Shown: positions 28,209-37,911, numbered from the stretch's first letter. The stretch: 64,000 bases of DNA from Lachnospiraceae bacterium (GCA_017938145.1 JAGBCB010000013.1:62001-126000), one strand, 5' to 3'. Notes: generated from the letters alone by a model not told the origin. Numbers and translations: made by a program.

Positions 28209-29294
28209 ATGAACACAATTTCACTTAATACCGAACGTAAATACAGTGCTACCGTGGTGCCGAATTTATTTATCGACCGCTATATGCCGTCCGCCAACGG
28301 TTCTTACGTTAAGGTTTATTTATATTTACTGCGTTGCCTTTCCGGCGCATCCCGGCCATTTACCCTGTCCACAGCGGCAGACGCCTTAGACGAAACCGAA
28401 AAGGACATTATCCGCGCCCTTTCCTACTGGGAAAAGAACAACGTCCTTTCCCTTACAAAAGAAGCGGACAGCCTTACCGGCATTACTTTACTGGATTTAA
28501 ATGTAGACCAGAGTTTTCCGCAAAACGACAGCTTTTCCGGCACCGTTATTTCCATTGAGAAATACCGCCGCGAAAACCGTCCGGAAGCCGAAGACCCGTA
28601 CAAGCGTCCGCTCTATACCGAAGAGCGCTTAGAAGAAATCCGCAAGGGTAACGACGTTTCTATGGTTTTAAACGTTATCGAAGTATATTTAGAACGTTTA
28701 CTTACCCCACAGGACGTAAATCTGGTGGCTTATCTGTTTGACAAGCTCCACTTCTCCGCCGACTTAATTCTTCATTTATATGAATATTGCATCGGCAAAA
28801 ACAAAAAGAAGTGGGAGTACATAGAAAAAGTAGCCATCTCCTGGCACCAGGAGGGCATCGATACTGTAGAAAAAGCAAGGGAATACAGCATTCTTTACGA
28901 CACCTGCTTTAATGCCGTAAATAAGGTATTTTCCCTCGGCCGCATGCCAATCGGTCCGGAGCGTGACTTCATCCGCAAATGGAGCTCCTGGAAGATGTCT
29001 CCGGAGCTTATTGAAGAAGCATGCAACCGCACCATCATGAACATCAGCAAACCGGACTTTAAATATGCCGACCGCATTTTAGAAAGCTGGCACACCGCCG
29101 GAGCCTCTACCCTGGCAGAGGTTAAGGCAATTGATGCCACCCACGCTCTGATGAATCCGCGCCCTGCAGGCGAAGGCAACCGTCCTGCTGCACCTATGAC
29201 AAAATCCGCTGTCAGCTATAACAGCTATCCGCAGCGCCAGTATTCCAGCCAGGAATTATCCAATTTAGAAGAAAAATTATTAAAGCAGATGTAA
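28209..29294 (+). CDS. DnaD/DnaB-domain replication initiation protein
   Basis: The ATG at 28209 has GGGAG eight bases upstream; the in-frame ATG at 28194 contains that site and is rejected. The protein has 361 residues. The N-terminal part (about 15-110) looks like a winged helix. Two DnaD/DnaB2 domains follow (about 145-215 and 235-300), the second with the family's YIEKVAISWHQEGIDTVEKA and YADRILESWH patterns. In Firmicutes such proteins remodel origin DNA and help load the replicative helicase together with DnaI. The dnaI-like gene follows after 13 bases, and DnaA boxes precede the pair. Confidence 0.9.
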   Translation: MNTISLNTERKYSATVVPNLFIDRYMPSANGSYVKVYLYLLRCLSGASRPFTLSTAADALDETEKDIIRALSYWEKNNVLSLTKEADSLTGITLLDLNVDQSFPQNDSFSGTVISIEKYRRENRPEAEDPYKRPLYTEERLEEIRKGNDVSMVLNVIEVYLERLLTPQDVNLVAYLFDKLHFSADLILHLYEYCIGKNKKKWEYIEKVAISWHQEGIDTVEKAREYSILYDTCFNAVNKVFSLGRMPIGPERDFIRKWSSWKMSPELIEEACNRTIMNISKPDFKYADRILESWHTAGASTLAEVKAIDATHALMNPRPAGEGNRPAAPMTKSAVSYNSYPQRQYSSQELSNLEEKLLKQM

Positions 29295-29307
29295 GACGGA
29301 GGTACTC

Positions 29308-30297
29308 ATGTCTTTAAAAAATTACCAATATAATGCCATCATGCGGGGCTACGACGAACGTCAGTCTGCCTCCCGGGCAGTTCTTTCCGCCCGTCAAAAA
29401 GAAATCGAGCAAAACCTCCCGGCCTATGCCGCCCTGCAGCAGCAAATCATCGAAAACTCCATGGCGTATGCCAGAGCAGCCCTGCTTGGTGCAGATTCCG
29501 CAGATGCAGAAAAGCTTCGTAAGCAAAACGAAGAATTATCCCAAAAGAAAGAAGCCCTTTTACTGGCACACGGTTATCCGGCGGACTACCTTGCCCCTGT
29601 ATACACCTGCCCCGACTGTAAAGACACCGGCATGATCGGAGAAGAACGCTGCCACTGCTTCAAGCAGGCAGTTGTGGATTTACTCTACGCCCAGTCCGGT
29701 CTGGCTTCTGTATTGGAAGAAGAAAATTTCAACACCTTCTCCTTCGACTACTACAACGACACCGTTACCGACCCAAAAACAAAGCTGACACCACGCCAAA
29801 ACATCCAGCGCATCTATGACACCTGCCAGTCCTTTGTTAAAAATTTCGATACACAGTTTAACAACCTGTTGTTTTACGGCAACTCAGGATTAGGAAAAAC
29901 CTTCCTGTCCCACTGCATTGCGGGGGAACTTCTGGGCACCGCCCATACCGTGTTGTATTTAACCGCTTACGAGCTCTTTGATATTTTAGGCAAAGCCATG
30001 TACCACGACGACGAAGAATTTGCCGCTTCCGGCGAGCACATTTTAGACTGCGACCTGCTGATTATCGACGATTTGGGTACCGAACTTGCCAACGCCTTTA
30101 CCCTGTCCAGACTCAGCCTTTGCATCAACGAGCGGTTCATCAACCGCCGCTCCACCATCATTTCCACCAACTTCGGTGTACAGGAGCTGGCAGACCACTA
30201 CGGCGAGCGCAATTTCTCCCGTATTTTCAGCAGTTATACACCGCTGCGCTTTTTCGGGGAAGATATCCGCATTAAGAAGAAGGTAGAATCTGCCTAA
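29308..30297 (+). CDS. dnaI: DnaI/DnaC-like helicase loader ATPase
   Basis: The 329-residue AAA+ loader has a helical N-terminus, a Cys cluster (CPDCKDTG with C101 and C104, then C115 and C117) typical of the DnaI zinc-binding module, Walker A GNSGLGKT (191-198), Walker B LLIIDDLGTE, sensor STNFGVQELADHYGERNFSRI and an arginine finger region. It should deliver the DnaB-type helicase onto melted DNA. It forms an operon with the upstream DnaD protein. An IstB assignment is possible by fold, but the Zn module and its partner gene favour replication. Confidence 0.92.
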   Translation: MSLKNYQYNAIMRGYDERQSASRAVLSARQKEIEQNLPAYAALQQQIIENSMAYARAALLGADSADAEKLRKQNEELSQKKEALLLAHGYPADYLAPVYTCPDCKDTGMIGEERCHCFKQAVVDLLYAQSGLASVLEEENFNTFSFDYYNDTVTDPKTKLTPRQNIQRIYDTCQSFVKNFDTQFNNLLFYGNSGLGKTFLSHCIAGELLGTAHTVLYLTAYELFDILGKAMYHDDEEFAASGEHILDCDLLIIDDLGTELANAFTLSRLSLCINERFINRRSTIISTNFGVQELADHYGERNFSRIFSSYTPLRFFGEDIRIKKKVESA

Positions 30298-30353
30298 ATT
30301 CAACTGTTTTATTTTACCATTTCGGTCAAAGTGCCGAAACTGAATTTGCCGCC

Positions 30354-30382
30354 TTGACAAACCTCAGTTTCAAAGATATGAT
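30354..30382 (+). promoter_or_regulatory. Promoter of the PRPP synthetase gene
   Basis: TTGACA (30354-30359) and TATGAT (30377-30382) are 17 bases apart, 68 bases before the start. Just upstream, TTTCGG/CCGAAA (30320-30339) forms a small hairpin after dnaI. Confidence 0.75.
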
Positions 30383-30450
30383 AAACACGGTTAGAACGCC
30401 GTTTTTATACACAAACTACAATTAAGAAAAGTATAATGGAGGATAACACC

Positions 30451-31632
30451 ATGCCACAGCAGGAAGACTACTTAGGAACCATTCCGGTAGGAAAGCTCGG
30501 AATCATTGCTCTGGAAAGCTCGAAAGGAATTGCTAAGAAGGTAGACGACTACATCGTTGACTGGAGAGAAGCCCGCAACCACGAGCATACAGAAACCATT
30601 CATTTTAACGAGTACAAAAAAGATTCTTACCTGATTAATTCCACCTGTCCACGTTTCGGTACCGGCGAAGCTAAGGGCGTAATCCGTCAGTCCGTTCGCG
30701 GTGACGACCTGTACATTCTGGTAGACGTTACCAACTACAGCTTAACCTACACCGTTTGCGGTCATGAAAACCACATGTCTCCGGACGACCACTTCGCAGA
30801 CTTAAAGAGAGTTATCGGCGCAGTAAACGGCAAAGCACGCCGTATCACTGTTATCATGCCATTCTTATACGAAAGCAGACAGCACAAGAGAAGCGCAAGA
30901 GAATCCTTAGACTGTGCATTTGCTTTGCAGGAACTGGTAAACATGGGCGTAGACAGCATCATCACTTTTGATGCCCATGACCCACGTGTACAAAACGCTA
31001 TTCCTCTTAAAACATTCGAAAACGTCCTGCCAACCTATCAGTTCATTAAAGCTTTACTCCGCAATGTGCCTGACCTCATTATGGACAACCAGCACATGAT
31101 GGTTATCAGCCCGGACGAAGGTGCTATGGGCCGTGCCGTATACTTCGGTAACATTATGGGTGCCGATGTAGGTATGTTCTACAAGAGACGTGACTACACC
31201 ACCATCGTAAACGGCCGTAACCCAATCGTTGCCCACGAGTTCCTCGGCAGCGACGTAGAAGGCAAGGATGTTATCATTATCGACGATATGATTTCTTCCG
31301 GTGAAAGCATGCTGGATACCGCAAAGGAATTAAAGAAGCGCAAAGCTAAGAGAATTTTCATCTGCTCCACCTTTGGTTTATTCACCAACGGTTTTGCAAA
31401 GTTTGACGCCGCTTACGAAGAAGGCCTCATCGACAAGGTAATCACCACCAACTTAATTTACCAGTCCGAAGAATTATTATCCAGACCTTACTATGTAAGC
31501 GCAGATATGAGCAAGTACATTGCACTTCTTATCGATACTTTAAACCACGATGGTTCCATCAGCAATCTGTTAAATCCATCCGACAGAATCCGCCAGTGTA
31601 TCGAGAAGTACAATAACAAACAGACCATTTAA
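30451..31632 (+). CDS. prs: Ribose-phosphate pyrophosphokinase (PRPP synthetase)
   Basis: The enzyme makes PRPP from ribose-5-phosphate and ATP for nucleotide, His and Trp synthesis. The start is ATG at 30451 with GGAGG 8 bases upstream, giving 393 residues, longer than the usual 310-320 because of an N-terminal extension and inserts. Seen are FDAHDPRVQN, KRRDYTTIVNGRNP (catalytic flexible loop) and VIIIDDMISSGESM (PRPP-binding loop). It is a single-gene unit with its own promoter and ends in a two-way terminator shared with the convergent PBP gene. Confidence 0.92.
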   Translation: MPQQEDYLGTIPVGKLGIIALESSKGIAKKVDDYIVDWREARNHEHTETIHFNEYKKDSYLINSTCPRFGTGEAKGVIRQSVRGDDLYILVDVTNYSLTYTVCGHENHMSPDDHFADLKRVIGAVNGKARRITVIMPFLYESRQHKRSARESLDCAFALQELVNMGVDSIITFDAHDPRVQNAIPLKTFENVLPTYQFIKALLRNVPDLIMDNQHMMVISPDEGAMGRAVYFGNIMGADVGMFYKRRDYTTIVNGRNPIVAHEFLGSDVEGKDVIIIDDMISSGESMLDTAKELKKRKAKRIFICSTFGLFTNGFAKFDAAYEEGLIDKVITTNLIYQSEELLSRPYYVSADMSKYIALLIDTLNHDGSISNLLNPSDRIRQCIEKYNNKQTI

Positions 31633-31640
31633 ATCAAAAA

Positions 31641-31692
31641 AACATATCTCTACACAAACCGTTAGCGATAGCGGGTTTGTAAGAGATATGTT
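31641..31692. terminator. Bidirectional terminator with conserved loop (copy 1)
   Basis: The stem ACATATCTCT...AGAGATATGT continues into ACAAACC/GGGTTTGT, with A-runs on the left and T-runs on the right, so it works on both strands between prs and the convergent PBP gene. On the reverse strand the loop reads CCCGCTATCGCTAACGG, close to the loops of the terminators at 37912 and 39267. Confidence 0.88.
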
Positions 31693-31702
31693 TTTTTATG
31701 CT

Positions 31703-33937
31703 TTACTCCGGGTCCTCGGTCGGGTCGTATTCGTCGTCACGGGGAATGGATGGCGGCGGAGTTACACGGAAGTCATCCGCGGAGCTGCCGGTGCTGCCAG
31801 TAGGAGCGGGAGTCAGGTCTGTGCCAGGAGTAATTGTCGGCTCAGCTCCCGGCATCGGTGTCACATGCGCCTCCGGAATTTCCTCGCCCTGCAAGTCATC
31901 GCCTTCCGGCGTTGGTGCCGGACTTGGCGTTATTGTAATATCCGGCGCAACATAAGTGCCCTGCACCGGTTCATAAGCTTCAAAATCAACCATCGGAAGC
32001 CCTGCGTGAATAGTATCCATGTAGGATTTCCAGATAGAGAGAGGATAAGTGCTGCCGGACAAATCCTCGATTTCCTTCGGGAGGTCGCAGCCTACCCAGA
32101 CCGCGGTGGTGTAGTAGGCAGTGTAACCGACAAACCAGCCGTCCTTGCGGTCGTCGGCAGTGCCGGTTTTTCCGGCGGCAATGGCATTCTCTAAGTTGTT
32201 TTTTCTGGCGGTTCCCACCGTCATAACGCCCTTTAACACATCCGTGGTCATGCGGGCTGCATTCTGCTCATAAATTCTTGTTTTCTTTATGGTATCGCCC
32301 ACCACCTCATGGCCGTCAATGTCCGTAATGCGGAGGATACAGGTTGGATTTCGGAACACGCCGTCATTTTCCAGGGCGGCATAAGCGCCTGCCATTTCCA
32401 GGGCACTAACACCGTAGGTCAGGCCGCCCAGGGATGCGGCAGGAACATAGTCCATGTCCACAATGCGGCGGAATTTCATGCGAAGCAAATAGTCTAAGCC
32501 GGTCTCCGGCGTAAGCTCCGTAAACAGTTTCCATGCCACGGTATTTTTCGACTGCTCCAGTGCCGTCCGCACCGTGATTTCTCCCAGGTAGGAGCCGGAG
32601 TTTTTCGGACCGCCTTCAAATTTGGCATCCAGTACCATGGTGTCCGGAGTAATGCCCCGTTCAAACCAAGGGGCGTAAATAATCAGCGGCTTAATGGAGC
32701 TGCCCGGCTGGCGGAAGCTCTGGTAAGCACGGTTTAAGGTATAGCCCACATACTCCTGCTCTCTGCCGCCCACAATGGCAACCACGTAGCCGGTTTCGTT
32801 ATCAATACATGCCGCAGATGCCTGCAGCTTGTAGGTACCTTCCTCGTTCACTTCCGTAAAGGAAGAAGTGCCCTCATTAACTGCTTCCTGCAAAATGGCC
32901 TGCTTATCCAAATCGATGGAAGTGTAAATGCGGTAACCGCCGGTAAACAGCTTTTGCTGCCAGTAAGAATAAGCAGCATTATAGCGTTCCTCATAAGCTT
33001 CCCGGTCCACCTCACCGGTAAATTCCGTCCGGAAAATAAAGCCGTCTTTTTCCATCAGTGCCCGGATGGCACAATAATATACATAGGTTTCTACATAGTT
33101 GTGGCGGGTTACGCTTGTCTTGCCGAGGACGATTTCCTCAGCCACTGCTGCGTCATGCTCTGCCCGGGTGATTTTGCCGTCCTCCAGCATCTGCCGAAGC
33201 ATTCGGTCCCGGCGCTCCAGAGTCTTATTCATGCGCACCAGCGGGTCGTAAAGGCTCGGGTTATTCGGAATGGCACAGAGGAATATAAGCTCCGACAAAG
33301 ACAAGTCCTTGACACTGCGGCCAAAATAACCGTAAGCCGCCGCCTGGATACCGTAATATCCGTTGCCAAAATAAATGTTGTTCAAATAGTATTCCAGGAT
33401 CTCGTTTTTAGAGTACTTATTCTCCAGCTCCCAGGCAAGAAATACCTCCACCAGCTTTCGCTCGTAGGAAACCTCGTTGGTAAGGTAAATGTTTCTGGCA
33501 AGCTGCTGGGTAATGGTGCTGCCGCCCTGGGTAATCTCACCCCTGTTTTTTACGAGATAGTAAAACGCACGGACGTTGGCCAGCAAATCCACGCCCTGAT
33601 GGGCATAAAACTTCTTATCCTCCGTCACCAGCATCACATCCACAGCCGCCTTCGGAAGCTCCTCGTAGGATAAATAATAGCTGGCCTTTTCCGACCGCAG
33701 GGTCGAAATTTTCTCCCCGTCTGCATCGTACACCACGCTGGTTAAGGCGGATTTAAAATCCTCCTCTGTGGAGGTTGCCGCAATAGCCTGTGCTTTTGCC
33801 CGCAGGGCAAGAACCGGGTCCGCATACTTTTGATATGCCCAGATTCCCGCCACTAAGGCCGCTAAAAGCACCAGAATGATAAGCACCTTAATGCTGTTCC
33901 ATATGAACTTTCCAATTGCACTAAAAAACCGCCTCAT
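31703..33937 (-). CDS. Class A penicillin-binding protein (PBP1A type)
   Basis: From the ATG at 33937 the protein has 744 residues: one membrane helix (about 16-36), a GT51 glycosyltransferase (about 70-260) and a transpeptidase (about 335-650). Catalytic features are E106 in TEDKKFYAHQGVD, QGGSTITQQLARN, E164 in KLVEVFLAWE, S413 in PGSSIKPL, SKN at 463-465 and KTG at 590-592. A long Pro/Thr/Glu-rich C-terminal tail follows (about 675-744), probably extending through the wall. It polymerises and cross-links peptidoglycan. Its start overlaps the end of the YhaN-like gene by 17 bases. The Shine-Dalgarno is only GGGA, so coupling with the upstream gene is likely. Confidence 0.95.
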   Translation of the reverse strand: MRRFFSAIGKFIWNSIKVLIILVLLAALVAGIWAYQKYADPVLALRAKAQAIAATSTEEDFKSALTSVVYDADGEKISTLRSEKASYYLSYEELPKAAVDVMLVTEDKKFYAHQGVDLLANVRAFYYLVKNRGEITQGGSTITQQLARNIYLTNEVSYERKLVEVFLAWELENKYSKNEILEYYLNNIYFGNGYYGIQAAAYGYFGRSVKDLSLSELIFLCAIPNNPSLYDPLVRMNKTLERRDRMLRQMLEDGKITRAEHDAAVAEEIVLGKTSVTRHNYVETYVYYCAIRALMEKDGFIFRTEFTGEVDREAYEERYNAAYSYWQQKLFTGGYRIYTSIDLDKQAILQEAVNEGTSSFTEVNEEGTYKLQASAACIDNETGYVVAIVGGREQEYVGYTLNRAYQSFRQPGSSIKPLIIYAPWFERGITPDTMVLDAKFEGGPKNSGSYLGEITVRTALEQSKNTVAWKLFTELTPETGLDYLLRMKFRRIVDMDYVPAASLGGLTYGVSALEMAGAYAALENDGVFRNPTCILRITDIDGHEVVGDTIKKTRIYEQNAARMTTDVLKGVMTVGTARKNNLENAIAAGKTGTADDRKDGWFVGYTAYYTTAVWVGCDLPKEIEDLSGSTYPLSIWKSYMDTIHAGLPMVDFEAYEPVQGTYVAPDITITPSPAPTPEGDDLQGEEIPEAHVTPMPGAEPTITPGTDLTPAPTGSTGSSADDFRVTPPPSIPRDDEYDPTEDPE

Positions 33938-35498
33938 AGGTAATTCCCATCCGCTTTGCCGCTGCTTCTTCCCGGCCCGTGGAGCTAAGCACCAGCACCT
34001 GTCTTCCGCATTTTTGCAGAGCCAGGATTGCCGACTCCAGACGCTGGTCATCGAAAGCCGCAAAGCTGTCATCTAAAATCATTGTATTTTTCTTTTCCGG
34101 ATCAAACACATCTGCCGCCGCAAACCGGAGCGCCAGATAAAACTGCTCTCCCGTGCCGAAGCTCACATCGGAAATCTCCAGACTTCGTTCTTTGGTAACT
34201 GCCCTTAATTTTAAGTCCTCATCTGCCGTCAGGGTGTCGTAGGAATGGTCCGTAAAGGCCGTTGCATAGCCGGACAAAGCCGCCGCAAACCGGGCCCCAA
34301 ACTCCTCGTACAGCTCGTCGGACAGTTGTTCCAGGGTATCTGCCGCAAGGCTCACCGCCTCTGCCTCCAGCAAAAGATTCTGCTTTTGCAAATTCAGTTC
34401 CTCATAACGCTCCGCAGCAAGCTCGCACTGCTTCAGGCGCTCCTCCAACTGTTCCGCCCGGAACTTCTCCTGTTCCATGGCAGGAAGCAAACTTGTCATT
34501 TCTTCATAGCAGGCCTCCAGCTGCTCATTCTTTAACAGAAGTTCTTCCTCCAGCTCGCTTTTGTATCTGCCTGCTTCTTTTCCTTTTTTAATCAACGGTA
34601 ACCCAATACTGAGCCCACAAACCGCTGCTGCCAGGCCAAGACCGCCAGCCGCCAAAGGCAGCCAAATCCCCGGAAGAAAAAAAGCCATTCCCACCAGACC
34701 TGCACCCAGAGTGCAGAGCAGGGTTAAAAGCCATTCTCCCATATATTTCTTGCGTTCTAAACGCTCGGTTTTTATCCTCTCTTCCGTTGCCTGGGACAAT
34801 ATACCTTTTTTTACTTTAATGGAACCGTCCAGCTCCCGCTGACGCCGCAAACCGGTTTCCATACTGCGCCGGCAAGCTGCAAGCTGCGATTGCAAAGCCT
34901 CCCGGTCTAACATAAGTTCCAGGCACTGTGCCAGTTCCTGCTCCGGCACCTGACGAAGAAGCTCCTTTTTTCTTGCCGCCAGCCAGTCCAGGCTCTTTTG
35001 CAGGTTCAGTCCGCCGCCTCCGCCGTAGGCCAGGTTTGCCAGAAAATCCTTCAGCTCCGTACCAAGAAGCTCCTCTGTGGCACATTCATTGCCCACAAAA
35101 AAGGTATTTGTGTACACTGCCCGGGACTTTAATCCGCACTCCCGAAGGAAGCCAGACACATCCTCTATCTGCCGCCCGCTTTCCAAATCGGTTAGCACCG
35201 CTTCCTTTTCCGTGGTGAGAAAGTTGCGGAACAGGCGGAATTTTTTACCCTCTGCTTCGAATTCCATAACTCCCTGGAAACGCCCGTACTCCCAAGGCTT
35301 TAAGCGGGTGTAATCGTCCTTGCGGGCCTTGATGCCCCGCTCTCTTTCCAGACCGTAAAACATGCTGCGGATAAACATCCGAAGGGTTGTTTTACCGCTT
35401 TCGTTGGCCCCGGTGGCAATGTTCAGTCCCGGGGATAATTTAACTTCTTCCTGATGAAATTTTCCAAAGTCCGAAAGGACCAGCTTGGTAATTTTCAT
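33921..35498 (-). CDS. YhaN/SbcC-like SMC-type ATPase with central membrane hairpin
   Basis: The 525-residue ABC-type ATPase has an N-terminal Walker A (TGANESGKTT), a coiled coil, two hydrophobic segments in the middle (about 252-303), another coiled coil, and a C-terminal signature (SFGTGEQFYLALRFAAAD) with Walker B (NTMILDDSFAAFDD). It resembles B. subtilis YhaN, which works with the YhaO nuclease, rather than full-length SbcC. The zinc hook expected at the coiled-coil tip is replaced by the hydrophobic hairpin, which suggests membrane attachment. The phosphoesterase partner lies 30 bases upstream. The role is inferred: DNA-end processing. Confidence 0.85.
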   Translation of the reverse strand: MKITKLVLSDFGKFHQEEVKLSPGLNIATGANESGKTTLRMFIRSMFYGLERERGIKARKDDYTRLKPWEYGRFQGVMEFEAEGKKFRLFRNFLTTEKEAVLTDLESGRQIEDVSGFLRECGLKSRAVYTNTFFVGNECATEELLGTELKDFLANLAYGGGGGLNLQKSLDWLAARKKELLRQVPEQELAQCLELMLDREALQSQLAACRRSMETGLRRQRELDGSIKVKKGILSQATEERIKTERLERKKYMGEWLLTLLCTLGAGLVGMAFFLPGIWLPLAAGGLGLAAAVCGLSIGLPLIKKGKEAGRYKSELEEELLLKNEQLEACYEEMTSLLPAMEQEKFRAEQLEERLKQCELAAERYEELNLQKQNLLLEAEAVSLAADTLEQLSDELYEEFGARFAAALSGYATAFTDHSYDTLTADEDLKLRAVTKERSLEISDVSFGTGEQFYLALRFAAADVFDPEKKNTMILDDSFAAFDDQRLESAILALQKCGRQVLVLSSTGREEAAAKRMGITYEAVF

Positions 35499-35528
35499 TC
35501 CATTCTCCTTATGTCAATCAACAGGTAA

Positions 35529-36623
35529 CTACCGTTTATCATCCCTTGCAAGTAATGCCTGCAGACCGTACTGCAGTGCCCGATTTTTGAGTGTTTCGTC
35601 TTCCACGCTATCCATGCGGTTAATAAAACGTCCCACCAGATTGTCCTGCTCCTGTTCCCGCCAAAGCTCGACCGGAAAATCCGGCACGGTTTTGTCTGCC
35701 AGTTCCAGTACGTTGGCACCGTACTTGGCAAGCACCGCCGTTATGGATTCCAGGTTCCACACCACCTCTCTCGCTCTGGTGCCGGTCAGGGTAATCAGGT
35801 ACATATGCTGCAAGCCTCTTTCACGCAGCACCCCAAACAGCTCACTGCAAAGGGAAAACTCCGTGGTCTCTGCCGTTACCGGAAAGTCCAGGGGAACATA
35901 TTCTCTTTTGGCGTGGGGAACAAACTCCCAATGTATCTTAGAAGGACCACTGCCCTCCTTCTGTATTTCTCCTAAAATGTAGCCCTTTGCACCGGTTTCC
36001 CCCCGGTTGAGAGGCTCCAAACTTCCGCTGTAGGCAACACGCGGGCTAACCTCAATGCGGTTGTGGATATGACCCAGGGCCACATAATCGAAGCCTGCTC
36101 CCTCCAGCACACCCCGGTGCAGCGGAATACTTTTATCGTTGCATAAAATATTACCGTGGGCCACCAAAATGTTGATGCGGCCCGCATCGGTACTGTGCAA
36201 GGCATCGTAACGTGCCTCCTCTATCTGCCTGGCATCGTAGCTGAGCCCGAACACCTCCGTGTTCAGCTCCGGCAGATACACACTGTCGGTCTGTGGGTCC
36301 ATAAGAAAGGTCACCTGGTCCGGAAAGGTCACGTCATAATAATGGGACGTCGGCAGAAGGCAGTCATGATTGCCCGCACACATCACCACACGGGTGTGGG
36401 TAAGGGTACCAAACAGATAGTCCACCTCTTTTACCTCCCGAAGCAGCGGCTGGCTATGAAATAAGTCACCGGGAAGTAATAATAAGTCTATATTTTCTTT
36501 ATTGCACCGCTCTATGATATCCCGGAACGCATCCCAAAGCTCGCCCTTACGGACTGCTCCCAGAGAAGTACCGCTTTCCGGCTCCGCTCCCAGATGTACA
36601 TCTCCCGCATGTAAAAATTTCAT
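35529..36623 (-). CDS. YhaO/SbcD-like metallophosphoesterase (DNA nuclease)
   Basis: The ATG at 36623 (GGAGGGG with a 4-base spacer) gives 364 residues starting MKFLHAGDVHLG. The calcineurin-type metal motifs follow: GDVH, PGDLFH, AGNHD, VAHG and GHIHN, then a C-terminal cap domain. With the SMC-like ATPase downstream it should form a two-part nuclease complex like SbcCD or YhaNO. It diverges from the HD-GYP gene. Confidence 0.88.
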   Translation of the reverse strand: MKFLHAGDVHLGAEPESGTSLGAVRKGELWDAFRDIIERCNKENIDLLLLPGDLFHSQPLLREVKEVDYLFGTLTHTRVVMCAGNHDCLLPTSHYYDVTFPDQVTFLMDPQTDSVYLPELNTEVFGLSYDARQIEEARYDALHSTDAGRINILVAHGNILCNDKSIPLHRGVLEGAGFDYVALGHIHNRIEVSPRVAYSGSLEPLNRGETGAKGYILGEIQKEGSGPSKIHWEFVPHAKREYVPLDFPVTAETTEFSLCSELFGVLRERGLQHMYLITLTGTRAREVVWNLESITAVLAKYGANVLELADKTVPDFPVELWREQEQDNLVGRFINRMDSVEDETLKNRALQYGLQALLARDDKR

Positions 36624-36819
36624 ACAACCCCTCCGGTCTGAAAAACTGACAACCACAGTATCTTGTTATCTTTATCTTAATTCATTCCCGGAATAAAGTA
36701 AACAGATTTTCGAAAAAAACAACGGAATTCCCTTGCCAAAAGACAAAATATGATATATGATGAAAAGTAGGAAAAAAGTCACAGATTTTAGTTCAGAATA
36801 CCCTTATAGGAGGAACATT

Positions 36820-37908
36820 ATGCTTCCGGTAAATATATCCTTACAACAGGTCAAACAGGGAATGATTACAGCCGACGACGTATTAAGTCCGTCCGGCCAG
36901 CTTATCATTCCCAAAAACACAGCTCTGAATCCGCGTTTAATCTCCAGACTGAAGCTTTATAACGTAAAAATGGTCTGTGTCATTATTACAGAGGATGTTG
37001 CCCAGGAACTCAACGCCAAGGCAGAAAAGAACAAGCCTCTTAATCCTGAAAAAACCACCCAGGAATTTAAAAACTTCAACCGTACCTATCAGGACATGGC
37101 CAATGACTTAGAGGCCTTCTGCAAGGCAGTCATTGAACGTCCTTATGAAAGCCACGACCCGGCACCGATTATCGACCAGATTCTCGACCTGGCCAAAACC
37201 GTTAAAAACACCCTGCACTTAATGAATACACTGCAGCTTTTGCGCGAATACGACGACACCATGTACATCCACTCCATCAGCGTAGCGTTAATTGCCCACA
37301 CCATTGCTTCCCAGCAGGGTATTTCTGAAGAAGACATGCGCAGCCTCATCTTTGCCTGTGCTTTCCACGACATCGGCAAGGTGCAGATTCCGCCGGAAAT
37401 TTTATATAAACCGGGGCGTTTAACCGACGAAGAATTCGCCACCGTAAAAGAGCACGCACAAAAGGGCTACGAAATTTTAAACAAGGCCCGCTTCCCACAG
37501 GAAATCCAGTTGGCAGCCCTTATGCACCACGAACGTTGCGACGGCTCCGGCTATCCATCCGCTCTCACCATGGATAAAATCCCGTTTTTTGCCAGGGTAA
37601 TTGCCATTGCCGACGTTTACGACGCCATGACGGCCCGCCGTTCCTACCGCAAAGAAATCTGCTCCTTCGACGTTATCGAAGAGTTCGAAAACAGCGGTTA
37701 TCAAAAGTATGACGTAACATTGCTGCTAGAGTTCTTAACCAGCATTGCACAGTCCCACTTAAACAACAAAGTGCGTCTGTCCAACTCCCTCATCGGCACC
37801 ATCGTAATGATAAACAAGCACAAGCTGTCCAAGCCGGTAGTAAATATCGACGGAACATTTTTTGACCTCTCTAAACAAAAGGATATTTCGATAATTGAGT
37901 TATTGTAA
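36820..37908 (+). CDS. HD-GYP domain phosphohydrolase (probable c-di-GMP phosphodiesterase)
   Basis: The ATG at 36820, directly behind AGGAGG, gives 362 residues; the in-frame ATG at 36757 has no site. The N-terminal 100 residues are a DUF3391-like part that may sense or scaffold. The HD-GYP domain (about 145-310) has HSISVALIAH, HDIGK (183-187), HH at 236-237 and DGSGYP (241-246), with the GYP-type signature kept. The family hydrolyses cyclic di-GMP or related cyclic dinucleotides. It is transcribed alone and has a large two-way terminator. Confidence 0.9.
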   Translation: MLPVNISLQQVKQGMITADDVLSPSGQLIIPKNTALNPRLISRLKLYNVKMVCVIITEDVAQELNAKAEKNKPLNPEKTTQEFKNFNRTYQDMANDLEAFCKAVIERPYESHDPAPIIDQILDLAKTVKNTLHLMNTLQLLREYDDTMYIHSISVALIAHTIASQQGISEEDMRSLIFACAFHDIGKVQIPPEILYKPGRLTDEEFATVKEHAQKGYEILNKARFPQEIQLAALMHHERCDGSGYPSALTMDKIPFFARVIAIADVYDAMTARRSYRKEICSFDVIEEFENSGYQKYDVTLLLEFLTSIAQSHLNNKVRLSNSLIGTIVMINKHKLSKPVVNIDGTFFDLSKQKDISIIELL

Positions 37909-37911
37909 ATC

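Noticed and set aside
33937-34072. Longer PBP1A form starting at 34072
   Set aside because: The added 45 residues overlap the coding end of the YhaN-like gene and would place the membrane helix internally without reason; the start at 33937 gives a standard short cytoplasmic tail.
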